A stretch of 41,279 bases of DNA, from positions 1-41,279 of the forward strand of contig UQRM01000020.1 in NCBI GenBank assembly GCA_900543485.1, in the 5' to 3' direction. The position numbers and the translations under genes were made by a program. Below the pieces are notes generated by a model. The model made no database searches. It was given only the letters and a program-made list of their open reading frames with translations, and was not told where the DNA came from. This stretch comes from an uncultured Eubacterium sp. Lineage in GTDB: Bacteria; Bacillota; Clostridia; Peptostreptococcales; Anaerovoracaceae. Below, one piece after another: positions 8,145 to 16,202 of this stretch (positions within the stretch are counted from its first letter, which is position 1; every line of letters begins with the position of its first letter).

Positions 8145-10061
8145 ATGAAGCTATTTGAAGAGTTAAAGGTTGGCAACCTGACACTGAAAAACCGTGTTGT
8201 CCTCGCACCTATGGGCAATACGACGGACACAAGCAACAGTTTCAATATGCGCGACATCAATTACTTTGAGGAACGTGCTAAGGGCGGTTGCGGACTCCTC
8301 CTTACCGGCGCGGTTCAGGCCAGCGAGCTGTTTGAACCTGCGGCATGCCAGAAGCTTACCGGTAATAAGGACGTTTATATGCTCCATACTCTTGCGGAGC
8401 GGGTCCACTTCTACGGAGCGAAGCTGGGTATACAGCTTTCGCCGGGAATAGGCCGTATGAACTGGATAGATCCACATACTCCGCCTTATTCATCGAGCCC
8501 TATCCCGAACTACTACAAGCCGGATCTCATCTGTCGCGAGATGCCGACGGAAGGGGTAAAGCAGCTGGTGAAGGCGGTAGGCGAGAGCGCAAAGCTGGCA
8601 AAAGATGCTGGAGTTGACATCATCGAAGTCCACGCATACGGCGGATATCTCATAGACCAGTTCTCGTCGGCCAAGTGGAATCACCGTACCGATGAGTACG
8701 GCGGCAGCTTTGAGAACCGCACGCGTTTCCTCTTTGAGATACTGGAAGAGATCCGCAAGGCATGCGGCCCGGATTATCCTATAGCCGTCAAGATGACCCT
8801 CGACAGCGTGGACGACGAAGAACGTCCGATAGAAGAAGGCCTGGCCATCGCAAAGCGCCTGGCGGAGTTCCCTGTTGACCTCATTCACATCGGCCGTGGG
8901 TCATATTCGTGCCGATGGAGAATGGTAAGCAGCGTATATCAGCCTGAAGGTTTCGATCTGGAAGCAGCGCGAATGGTACGCGAAGTGATAGGCGACGTGC
9001 CTCTCATGGCTCACGGAAAGCTCAACCATGCCGACGTATCGGAAGCGGCCATTGAAAACGGCGACGTGGATCTCATTGCCATAGGACACGGCCTGATCGC
9101 AGAGCCGCACTGGGCAAACAAGGTCAGGAAGGGAAAGACGGATGAGATCAATCCATGCATCGGTTGCGGAGAATGTCACTTCAATGCAATGAAGGGCTGG
9201 GCGCGTCCGTGCGCGGTAAATCCTCTCTGCCTCCACGAGAAGGACTTCGAATTCCCGCCGGCTGACAGAGATATGAAGATACTCGTCATAGGCGCAGGCC
9301 CGGGAGGAATGAAGGCGGCGGCTACCGCGGCCGAAAGGGGTTTTAAAGTCATACTTTGCGAAAAAAATAACTACATGGGCGGAAATCTTTACGCTGCGGG
9401 TACTCCGAGATTCAAGCGGGATGTGCTCGATCAGGTGAACTACCTCATCCGTCAGGTATACAAGCACGGAGTCGATGTCCGTCTTGGACAGGCCGTTACC
9501 CTTGAAGATGTTAAGAAGATCGATCCGGATTACGTGGTCGTCGCTTCCGGAGCCGATCCTGTGATAATAAGGGTGCCGGGCTACGACAAGCCGCACGTGA
9601 GCACCGCAGTGGATGTGCTTACAGGTAAGGTTCAGGTCGGCAGCAGGGTAGCCGTCATCGGCGGCGGAGAAGTAGGCTGCGAACTGAGCACCGAGCTTAG
9701 CATGCAGGGCAAGGATGTTACAGTGATCGAGGCTCTCGACGACATCCTGCAGAACGGTCAGAGCTTCGTGGCCAACGAGCAGAACCTGCGCTATCTCGTC
9801 GAACATTCCGATACAACGGTAATGACCGGTACGAAGCTGGCGGAGGTGCTCGATGAAGGCGTCGTTGTTGAACGTGACGGGAAGAAAGAGACGATAGAGT
9901 GCGATTCCGTCGTATTTGCCGCCGGATTCAGAGCGAACCACGATCTCTATGAGGGCATAAAGGACGCCGGTTTTGAATGCGTCCAGCTGGGCGACAACGT
10001 AAAACCGGGCAAGGTGATCAATGCTATCCATGAGGGTTATCACTACATGCGCGTCCTTTAA
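8145..10061 (+). CDS. Old Yellow Enzyme-type FMN/[4Fe-4S]/FAD ene-reductase (2,4-dienoyl-CoA reductase / BaiCD-like)
   Basis: A 638-residue flavoprotein. Residues 1-340 form the FMN-binding TIM barrel (KNRVVLAPMGN; HAYGGYLIDQFSSAKWNHR, then TDEYGGSFENR). Four cysteines in CIGCGECHFN...RPC, near residues 341-359, bind an iron-sulfur cluster. The C-terminal half has an FAD Rossmann motif (VIGAGPGGMKAA) and an NAD(P)H motif (VIGGGEVGCELS). The family includes 2,4-dienoyl-CoA reductase, enoate reductases, trimethylamine dehydrogenase and the bile-acid enzymes BaiCD/BaiH; substrates are alkenes conjugated to a carbonyl, or amines. I start at ATG 8145, after GGGAG, because homology begins at MKLFEELKVGNL. 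It is first in an operon with two transporters and a short-chain dehydrogenase, so reduction of an imported ring or enone is likely. The exact substrate is not readable. Confidence 0.88.
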   Translation: MKLFEELKVGNLTLKNRVVLAPMGNTTDTSNSFNMRDINYFEERAKGGCGLLLTGAVQASELFEPAACQKLTGNKDVYMLHTLAERVHFYGAKLGIQLSPGIGRMNWIDPHTPPYSSSPIPNYYKPDLICREMPTEGVKQLVKAVGESAKLAKDAGVDIIEVHAYGGYLIDQFSSAKWNHRTDEYGGSFENRTRFLFEILEEIRKACGPDYPIAVKMTLDSVDDEERPIEEGLAIAKRLAEFPVDLIHIGRGSYSCRWRMVSSVYQPEGFDLEAARMVREVIGDVPLMAHGKLNHADVSEAAIENGDVDLIAIGHGLIAEPHWANKVRKGKTDEINPCIGCGECHFNAMKGWARPCAVNPLCLHEKDFEFPPADRDMKILVIGAGPGGMKAAATAAERGFKVILCEKNNYMGGNLYAAGTPRFKRDVLDQVNYLIRQVYKHGVDVRLGQAVTLEDVKKIDPDYVVVASGADPVIIRVPGYDKPHVSTAVDVLTGKVQVGSRVAVIGGGEVGCELSTELSMQGKDVTVIEALDDILQNGQSFVANEQNLRYLVEHSDTTVMTGTKLAEVLDEGVVVERDGKKETIECDSVVFAAGFRANHDLYEGIKDAGFECVQLGDNVKPGKVINAIHEGYHYMRVL

Positions 10062-10090
10062 TAAAAATTTAAAGCAATAACATCACACGG

Positions 10091-10119
10091 CTCTGCGGAC
10101 AGCGGTCCTGTCCGCAGAG
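10091..10119 (+). other. Perfect intergenic hairpin between flavoprotein and MFS genes
   Basis: CTCTGCGGACAG and its exact complement enclose a 5-base loop. There is no T-run after it, so it is more likely an mRNA-stability or processing element than a terminator. Confidence 0.6.
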
Positions 10120-10149
10120 GAAGAAAAACGGAGAGGAAGGAAAGGTCCA

Positions 10150-11664
10150 ATGTCTACAGCTACTTTATCAAAGACTAACGGAGCCGTAAACGATGATAAC
10201 GACGTTATCGTTTATATCGATCCTAAAAAGCGTGCTATCGTTACAATAGCTCTGTTGGTAGGTTTTTTCGGTATTCACTTTTACATGCGTGCTTTCAGCA
10301 TGTGTACGAACTATATAATGGCCGACTGGAACGCCGGTGAGTTCTACTCCGCCGGTAAGGCGTTGCAGACAGCCATCATGGTAGTCGCTACATCTGTATC
10401 CGCATACTTAATTCCAAGCTGGGGAATAAAGAAGATCATGGGCGGATCTCTGATAATAGTCATACTCTGCAACATAGGAACGCTGCTGGCTCCTAACCTC
10501 GGTGTGTTCCTGGTGTGCGTAATGCTCCAGGGAGTAGGTAACGCAGGCCTCATCAGCAACATGATAAGCATGATGAACAAGATCTGGCCGCCGTCGAAGC
10601 GTGCTATGTGGCTGTCTACGCTGGGAGTTACCCAGGGTATCGCAGCGCTGGTGATCCCTACCCTTGCCGGAGTTATGATCGATACGATGGGTTGGGAGAG
10701 CGTTTACTACCTCATGATAGCGATACAGGCCATCGGACTGATACTGACCCTGGTGGTTACGCCGTCCGATACACGTCAGAGAAACTATACGCCTAAGAAA
10801 TTCGATATATTCGGAACCATCGTGTTCGTTATCTGGGTATGCTGCTGCGTTCTCGCATGCAACTTCGGAAACACATGGGGATGGGCAAATCCGAGTATCA
10901 TAGCGATGCTCGCTGCCACTGTTGTCGGCATCGTCATCTTCGTTATATACGAATACAGGCACAGTGAAACGGCTATATTCCCTGTTAAGCTCTTCAAGGA
11001 CAATCTCAACTGCACGTGGATATTCATACAGTCCTTCGCGTCCTGCGTAGTGTGCATGGGTCAGTTCGTATTCCTGATCTACTACATGCAGGCCATCATG
11101 GGAACGTCGGCTACTGTATCGGCTCTGCCGTTCACGCTGTTTTCCATAGGTACGCTGGTAATGCCTACGGTATATGCCGCTATCTATAAGAAGACCGGCA
11201 AGATCAAGGCTTTGCTGGCTCTGACGATGATACTGGTAACATTCAACGCGCTGCTCTACGGAATAGTTCTTTCGCCTACGTGCAGCCTGGGAATAATATT
11301 CGCCATCTCGGTGATCGGAGGACTTGGTCACGCCTCCTGCGTCAACCTCTGCTACAGCGCCGCTGAGGCGTATATGCCCGAGAGCAGGATATCCGATGGA
11401 AACCAGGTGGCTTACATAGCCATATGCCTGGCAGGCTCCGTAGGACTTGCTATCCTGCAGGCAATAGCCAACGTCGTTTCTTCGGGCCAGATGGCATCCG
11501 GAGTGGATGAGATCGCGGCCAGAAGCGCAGGATATGCCACGGCGTTCATCGTCGCTGCACTGTTTGGCGTGATAGGTATCATAGCCTCGCTGCTCCTCAA
11601 CAAGAAGATCAAGGAGAGAGGAGACACTGCCGCTGACGTTGCCGACGCAGGCGCCAACGTTTAA
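10150..11664 (+). CDS. MFS transporter, 14-helix type
   Basis: A 504-residue protein with a charged cytoplasmic N-terminus of about 38 residues, then many hydrophobic helices; length and spacing suggest 14 membrane spans (DHA2-like). Features include a motif-C-like glycine stretch (GVTQGIAALVIPTLAGVMID) in the fifth-sixth helix region and a basic cytoplasmic loop (NKIWPPSKRAMW). MFS carriers near bile-acid and aromatic ene-reductases often import substrate or export the reduced product; BaiG is an example of such a role. The start at ATG 10150 follows a GGAGAGGAAGGAAAGG purine tract. It lies 88 bases after the flavoprotein and 84 bases before the dehydrogenase. Direction and substrate cannot be told from sequence. 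Confidence 0.88.
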   Translation: MSTATLSKTNGAVNDDNDVIVYIDPKKRAIVTIALLVGFFGIHFYMRAFSMCTNYIMADWNAGEFYSAGKALQTAIMVVATSVSAYLIPSWGIKKIMGGSLIIVILCNIGTLLAPNLGVFLVCVMLQGVGNAGLISNMISMMNKIWPPSKRAMWLSTLGVTQGIAALVIPTLAGVMIDTMGWESVYYLMIAIQAIGLILTLVVTPSDTRQRNYTPKKFDIFGTIVFVIWVCCCVLACNFGNTWGWANPSIIAMLAATVVGIVIFVIYEYRHSETAIFPVKLFKDNLNCTWIFIQSFASCVVCMGQFVFLIYYMQAIMGTSATVSALPFTLFSIGTLVMPTVYAAIYKKTGKIKALLALTMILVTFNALLYGIVLSPTCSLGIIFAISVIGGLGHASCVNLCYSAAEAYMPESRISDGNQVAYIAICLAGSVGLAILQAIANVVSSGQMASGVDEIAARSAGYATAFIVAALFGVIGIIASLLLNKKIKERGDTAADVADAGANV

Positions 11665-11748
11665 AACTTGCGCTTGAGATATCATAAGATATCAAATGAA
11701 AATCACTCGGTACGAAGATATTTGAAAATGATCATGGAGGTGTAAATC

Positions 11749-12501
11749 ATGTCAGATAAAAAATACGGAATAGTAACAGGTGCTTCCCGCGGGCTGGGCG
11801 CAGCGATAGCTGAAGAGCTGGCTCGCGAAGGATACGATCTCGTTATAACTTATTCGGGTCAGCAGGCAAAGGCAGAAGAAGTAAAGGCACGCCTTGAGAA
11901 AGAATACGGCGTGAGGATAGAGACGTATAAGATCTCGATCCAGAATGAAAATGAAGTTGCCGAATTCCGAAAGTGGGCGGAAGAGAACATGGGTACGGAT
12001 CTTGTAGTACTGGTGAACAATGCAGGGACTTACTGCAACGTACCTGCAGACGAGATCGATACGAAGCTGTTCTGTGATACGATAAATGTAAATGTCAACG
12101 GAACGTTCTTCATGTGCCGCTACTTCGTGGATCTCATGAAGTCAAATCACTTCGGAAAGATAATAAATCTCTGTTCTGCTGTGGGCCTGCGTGCAGCGCC
12201 GGGATCAATAGCATATGCAAGCAGCAAGTTTGCCGTTCGCGGCATGACTCAGGCACTGGCACTGGATCTTGGAAAGTACAACATACAGGTCAACGCCATA
12301 GCACCGGGAGCGCATAAGACCGACATGTACTACGATGCATATAAGATCGATCCCGAACTCATGGATACGCGTACAAAGCAGTGCCCGCTCCAGCGTGCGG
12401 GAGAAGTATCGGAGATGTGGTACGTTGTACGTTACTTCATGGAGTCCGACTTCGTAACAGGTCAGGTAGTATCGCCTAATGGCGGCACAACGATGGTTTG
12501 A
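11749..12501 (+). CDS. Short-chain dehydrogenase/reductase (classical SDR)
   Basis: A 250-residue classical SDR with all marks of an active enzyme: cofactor motif TGASRGLG at residues 9-16, NNAG near 91, catalytic Ser in INLCSAVG and the YxxxK pair in YASSK, and PNGGTTMV at the end where FabG-like proteins have the conserved xGG. It would interconvert a hydroxyl and a ketone with NAD(P)H. The ATG at 11749 follows TGGAGGTG at proper spacing. In the operon it would act on the same compound as the ene-reductase, a pairing familiar from 3-oxo/enone chemistry of steroids, bile acids and phenolics (family knowledge). FabG-like fatty-acid synthesis is the alternative but unlikely without other fab genes. 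Confidence 0.9.
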   Translation: MSDKKYGIVTGASRGLGAAIAEELAREGYDLVITYSGQQAKAEEVKARLEKEYGVRIETYKISIQNENEVAEFRKWAEENMGTDLVVLVNNAGTYCNVPADEIDTKLFCDTINVNVNGTFFMCRYFVDLMKSNHFGKIINLCSAVGLRAAPGSIAYASSKFAVRGMTQALALDLGKYNIQVNAIAPGAHKTDMYYDAYKIDPELMDTRTKQCPLQRAGEVSEMWYVVRYFMESDFVTGQVVSPNGGTTMV

Positions 12502-12525
12502 TATATAGATATACGGCGTAGATGT

Positions 12526-12552
12526 GCCGGGCAGCCATACCGGCTGCCCGGC
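12526..12552 (+). other. Perfect intergenic hairpin between SDR and GntP genes
   Basis: GCCGGGCAGCC and its exact complement around a 5-base loop, with no T-run. It is the second GC-rich perfect hairpin of this operon, placed 24 bases after the SDR stop. Confidence 0.6.
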
Positions 12553-12572
12553 TTTGACAATGGAGAGAAGAC

Positions 12573-13895
12573 ATGGAATATATCAGTATGATAATCGGCC
12601 TGGCGATCGTTGTCACTCTGATGGTCAGAGGCTGGAATCCGGTGATAATAGGTATCGCTGCCGCCGCCGCAGTAATATTCCTCAACGGGATGCCGTACGG
12701 AGACACGATGACGGACGTATTCTTCCCGGCGTTTGCAGGGATGTTTGAAACACTGTTTCCGATAATATTCTCGGGAAGCCTTATTGCAGAGACGTATAAG
12801 CGTTCCGGCGCTGTAGTGGTGATAGCGGATAAGCTCTGCAACCTGATGTTCAGGGAAGGCCTTTCGCCTACCAGAATGTATGTTATGGCGATACTTTCGA
12901 TGGTTGTCGTTTCCGGTGTCATCTGCTACTGCGGCATGAATTCGCTGGTCATGCTTATGACGATGTATCCTATAGCTCTGCGCATAATGGAGAGGGCGGA
13001 TATCCCCAAGAGGTTCGTAATGGGTATACTTTCGGGAGGAGTTTATACATTTGCAATGAGTGCGCCCGGTTCGGCCGAAGTGGTAAATAATCTGGCTATG
13101 CAGGCGCTGGGGACTCCCTCTTATGCAGGGCTTTGCGGAGGAATTTTTGCGGCAGTCGTGGAAGTGGTCATAATGACGACCGTAATGACTGTGATGATAA
13201 AAAGAGATGTCGCAAGGGGTATGCACTTTGAGTATGGGCCGCAGGATAAGGTATATGAGCATGATGCCGACAATCCGGCTCCGAATCTGTTCATGGCGCT
13301 ATTGCCGCTCATAGTTCTCATCGTGCTTTTCAACTTTTTCGGTGTCGGCATATTCTCGGCAACCATGATAGCGTGGCTGCTGTCGGTAGTGCTGTTTTTC
13401 AGACACATAGATGGCGGGAAGGGCTTTCTGGAATGCTGTGCCGACGGAGGCAAAAGCGCTTTCGGACCTGTGAGCTCGGTGGGCGCAATGGTTGGATTCA
13501 CGGCGATAGTGCAGACGCTTCCGGCATTCCAGAGTATGCTGGACAGCATTTTTGAAATGGATATACCTGCGGTGGCGATACTGATACTGGCAATCTCGCT
13601 GGTGGCGGGACTTACGGGAAGCTCATCTTCAGCGATCCGTATAGGTATCCCGCTTATAGCGGAACGATGTCAGGCGGCCGGTTTGAGCCCTGCGCTCATA
13701 CATCGTGTGAGCTGCTATGCATGCTCGACCATAGATACGCTGCCATGGTCGACGGCGATAATCATCAATCTGGGCATCGCGGACCTGAAGATGAAGGACG
13801 GCTATCCGCCTATGTTCGTTGCTACATGCCTCGCAACGTGCTGCGGCACCATAGCCTGTGCCCTGTTCATGTACATGTTTCCGAACCTGCCCTGA
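12573..13895 (+). CDS. GntP-like permease for an organic acid
   Basis: A 440-residue polytopic membrane protein beginning in a hydrophobic helix, with about 12 spans. Phrases such as PIIFSGSLIAETYKRSG, APGSAEVVNN and GLTGSSSSAIRIGIPLIAE resemble the GntP/citrate-type superfamily (gluconate, hydroxybutyrate and other carboxylates; symport with protons or cations). It is the last gene of the four-gene operon; the start at ATG 12573 follows GGAGAG. Having two different carriers, MFS and GntP, in one small operon suggests uptake of an acid and removal of its product, or exchange. No terminator with a T-run is visible directly after the stop. Confidence 0.82.
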   Translation: MEYISMIIGLAIVVTLMVRGWNPVIIGIAAAAAVIFLNGMPYGDTMTDVFFPAFAGMFETLFPIIFSGSLIAETYKRSGAVVVIADKLCNLMFREGLSPTRMYVMAILSMVVVSGVICYCGMNSLVMLMTMYPIALRIMERADIPKRFVMGILSGGVYTFAMSAPGSAEVVNNLAMQALGTPSYAGLCGGIFAAVVEVVIMTTVMTVMIKRDVARGMHFEYGPQDKVYEHDADNPAPNLFMALLPLIVLIVLFNFFGVGIFSATMIAWLLSVVLFFRHIDGGKGFLECCADGGKSAFGPVSSVGAMVGFTAIVQTLPAFQSMLDSIFEMDIPAVAILILAISLVAGLTGSSSSAIRIGIPLIAERCQAAGLSPALIHRVSCYACSTIDTLPWSTAIIINLGIADLKMKDGYPPMFVATCLATCCGTIACALFMYMFPNLP

Positions 13896-14002
13896 TCATG
13901 AAGATACGGGCGCAGTTGAAAGAAAGGAAATTCCCGGGTCTGCGATCTGCGCCGGGCCTTCGGCCATGTGATGCCGGGTGATGCGGGTGAATAGCGCCCG
14001 AT

Positions 14003-14243
14003 TATCGTTATTTTTCTTCCGGCATCCATTAGCGATAGAATTCGCCGTTTTTCGGACGGTTTTGTGAAGAGAATATCGCAGATGGAGATTTTAAGGCTCA
14101 TAGCGATAGTAAATTGACAATATATGGATATTTGCTATCGCTATTTAAATTTCAGACTGTGATAGCGATAATCCGGTCGCGAAAAGCCGCGAAAACAGCC
14201 CGATACTATCGTTGACCCGTGCTGTTTTGACAAAAAGCGATAG
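14003..14243. repeat. Cluster of dispersed AGCGATAG motifs in noncoding DNA
   Basis: Copies in either orientation lie at 14003-14010 (TATCGTTA, degenerate), 14030-14038, 14100-14109, 14135-14144 (inverted), 14161-14170, 14206-14213 (inverted, degenerate) and 14236-14243. ATAGCGATAG at 14100 and CTATCGCTAT at 14135 form a perfect 10-bp inverted pair. The stretch 13896-14289 carries no credible gene, so these may be operators. Confidence 0.6.
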
Positions 14244-14245
14244 TC

Positions 14246-14271
14246 GGTACCGCAGAGAGGTACCGCAGAGA
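14246..14271. repeat. Tandem 13-bp duplication
   Basis: GGTACCGCAGAGA occurs twice with no gap (14246-14258 and 14259-14271), just upstream of the T-box promoter. Confidence 0.85.
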
Positions 14272-14289
14272 GCGATCTGGAAAAAATGC

Positions 14290-14318
14290 TTGACAAAGGC
14301 GGCAATCATGAATATAAT
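14290..14318 (+). promoter_or_regulatory. Perfect consensus promoter of the T-box/trpB unit
   Basis: TTGACA, 17 bases, TATAAT: a full sigma-A match, immediately upstream of the T-box leader. Confidence 0.9.
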
Positions 14319-14334
14319 TGCATCATAGTAATTC

Positions 14335-14628
14335 AATAACACTTTAAACCGATGATTAAGAGTAGTAGGTTCGGATCGAAACTCGAAGAGAGCCGCGGAT
14401 GGTGGGATGCGGCAGCGGAGACCGGATTGAATGGACTTATGAGGGCAGACGAAAGGAAAGCGCGTCAATGACGCGGCGCCGAGTAGCAACTGACGGGATC
14501 TCCGCCCGTTACAAAGGGAGCACGTATGAAGCTGTACGTGAAAAGATGGGGATATCGTGTATATTCCCGGGTGGCATAGCAAAAGCAGCGCTTTTGTCCC
14601 GTAGCTTGGACAGGAGCGCTTTTCTATT
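14335..14628 (+). promoter_or_regulatory. Tryptophan-specific T-box leader with terminator
   Basis: All T-box landmarks appear in order: stem I base (AGAGTAGTAG), the apical AGAGAGCC...GGATGGTGGGATG element, specifier loop GAA-TGG-A with the Trp codon at 14432-14434, a stem III-like GACGGGATCTCCGCCCGTTAC, the T-box core GGGTGGCA near 14569, and a terminator (AGCGCTTTTGTCC at 14587-14599 with GGACAGGAGCGCT at 14608-14620, then TTTCTATT). The TGGC in the core would pair with GCCA, matching a tRNA whose discriminator base is G, as in tRNA-Trp. Uncharged tRNA-Trp should turn the downstream gene on. Confidence 0.88.
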
Positions 14629-14676
14629 ATGTCATGTCCGCATCGGTGATATCAGGGATCAGAAAGGAGAAAGACA

Positions 14677-16059
14677 ATGATCACTAAAGTACCACACAGG
14701 CTGTATCTCACGGAAGACCAGATACCTCAGCAATGGTATAACCTCAGAGCGGACATGAAGGAGCAGCCCGCTCCCATGATAAATCCGGCGACGGGAAAAC
14801 CTGCCGAGCTGGAGGATCTCTATCCCGTGTTCTGCAAAGAGCTTGCGGCACAGGAGATGGACGGCAAAACGAGATATTTCGACATACCGGACGAGGTGAT
14901 GGACATATATAAGATATACAGACCGGCGCCTCTCTGCAGGGCGTACAATCTCGAAAAGGCCCTCGACACTCCGGCGAAGATATACTACAAGTTCGAAGGC
15001 AACAACACGTCGGGAAGCCACAAGCTCAATTCTGCGGTAGCCCAGGCGTATTACGCGAAGAAAGAGGGTCTCAGGGGAGTGACGACGGAAACGGGAGCCG
15101 GACAGTGGGGAACGGCCCTGTCTGAGGCATGCTCCTACTTCGGCCTCGATCTGGAGGTTTACATGGTAAAGGTGTCGTTCCAGCAGAAGCCTTTCAGGAA
15201 GGATATCATGAAGACATTCGGAGCCAACGTTTACGCATCGCCGTCCGACAGGACTGAAGCGGGAAGGAAGATACTGGCCGAAGACCCCGAAAACAGCGGA
15301 AGCCTCGGATGCGCCATTTCCGAGGCGGTGGAGAGAGCCGTTACAAGTGATGGTTACAAATACGTGCTGGGGTCTGTCCTCAACCAGGTGGTGCTGCATC
15401 AGTCCATAATAGGACTGGAATCAAAGCTGGCCATGGAGATGCTGGATGAGTATCCTGATATTGTTATCGGATGTGCCGGAGGCGGCTCAAACCTGGGCGG
15501 GATAATCGCGCCGTTCATGCAGGATAAGCTGACAGGAAAAGCATCCCCGAGAATAGTGGCTGTGGAACCGGCCTCATGCCCGTCCCTTACGAGAGGCGTA
15601 TATAAATATGATTTCTGCGATACAGGCAAGATCACACCGATGGCAAAGATGTATACCCTGGGATGCACTTTCAAGCCGTCGGCCAATCACGCCGGAGGTC
15701 TGAGATATCACGGCATGTCGCCGATACTTTCCAAACTGTATCATGACAAGTATATGGAGGCTGTATCTTACGAGCAGACTAAAGTATTTGAAGCGGCTGT
15801 GCAGTTCGCCAAGCTGGAGACTATACTTCCGGCGCCTGAATCGGCTCACGCCATCAGAGGCGCTATCGATGAGGCTATCAGATGCAGGGAAGCGGGGGAA
15901 TCAAAGACGATCCTGTTCGGCCTTACGGGGACAGGATATTTCGATATGACGGCTTATGCCGCTTACAACGAAGGGAACATGAGTGATTACGTCCCTACAG
16001 ATGAGGATCTGAAGCCGGCCATCGATGCGTTGCCTAAAATACCAGGGATCCAGGAATAG
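14677..16059 (+). CDS. trpB: TrpB2-type tryptophan synthase beta-like PLP enzyme
   Basis: A 460-residue PLP fold-type II enzyme. The Schiff-base lysine lies in NNTSGSHKLNSA, the catalytic glutamate in TETGAGQWG and the phosphate-binding loop in CAGGGSNLGG. Length above 450 and ETGAGQWG (instead of ETGAGQHG) mark the TrpB2 branch. These enzymes condense indole with serine (or phosphoserine in some) to tryptophan and often occur without TrpA. Start ATG 14677 follows AAAGGAG. No other trp gene is nearby, yet a Trp T-box controls it, so a role in making tryptophan from free indole is strongly implied. The sequence cannot separate indole salvage from use of indole made by a distant TrpA. Confidence 0.92.
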   Translation: MITKVPHRLYLTEDQIPQQWYNLRADMKEQPAPMINPATGKPAELEDLYPVFCKELAAQEMDGKTRYFDIPDEVMDIYKIYRPAPLCRAYNLEKALDTPAKIYYKFEGNNTSGSHKLNSAVAQAYYAKKEGLRGVTTETGAGQWGTALSEACSYFGLDLEVYMVKVSFQQKPFRKDIMKTFGANVYASPSDRTEAGRKILAEDPENSGSLGCAISEAVERAVTSDGYKYVLGSVLNQVVLHQSIIGLESKLAMEMLDEYPDIVIGCAGGGSNLGGIIAPFMQDKLTGKASPRIVAVEPASCPSLTRGVYKYDFCDTGKITPMAKMYTLGCTFKPSANHAGGLRYHGMSPILSKLYHDKYMEAVSYEQTKVFEAAVQFAKLETILPAPESAHAIRGAIDEAIRCREAGESKTILFGLTGTGYFDMTAYAAYNEGNMSDYVPTDEDLKPAIDALPKIPGIQE

Positions 16060-16131
16060 GGAAGAAACAGAGAAAAACAGGAAAAGGGTGGTAAGGGCCA
16101 TATAAAAGCTTGATTCTGTAAAATACAGGTG

Positions 16132-16160
16132 TTTACAACTCACAACTTATACTCTATTAT
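16132..16160 (+). promoter_or_regulatory. Promoter upstream of the hydrogenase gene
   Basis: TTTACA, 17 bases, TATTAT; it lies 43 bases before the ATG at 16203. Confidence 0.65.
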
Positions 16161-16202
16161 ATAAGCAGGGGATAAGTTACAAATTTAACAAGTGAGGTTT
16201 TT

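Noticed and set aside
8901..10043. Long open frame (380 codons) on the minus strand opposite the flavoprotein
   Set aside because: It is a shadow of the GC-rich flavoprotein gene: no ribosome site, no recognisable domain, and the plus-strand protein has complete family motifs.
10408..11685. 425-codon minus-strand frame opposite the MFS gene
   Set aside because: Its composition (many Arg, His, Tyr, Ser) is typical of an antisense frame of a membrane-protein gene; the plus strand is a clear MFS carrier.
13667..13981. 104-codon ORF overlapping the end of the GntP gene
   Set aside because: No ribosome site or similarity, and it is out of frame with the well-supported permease.
14399..14680. 93-codon ORF in the region before trpB
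   Set aside because: It coincides with the T-box leader, whose conserved elements explain the sequence better.
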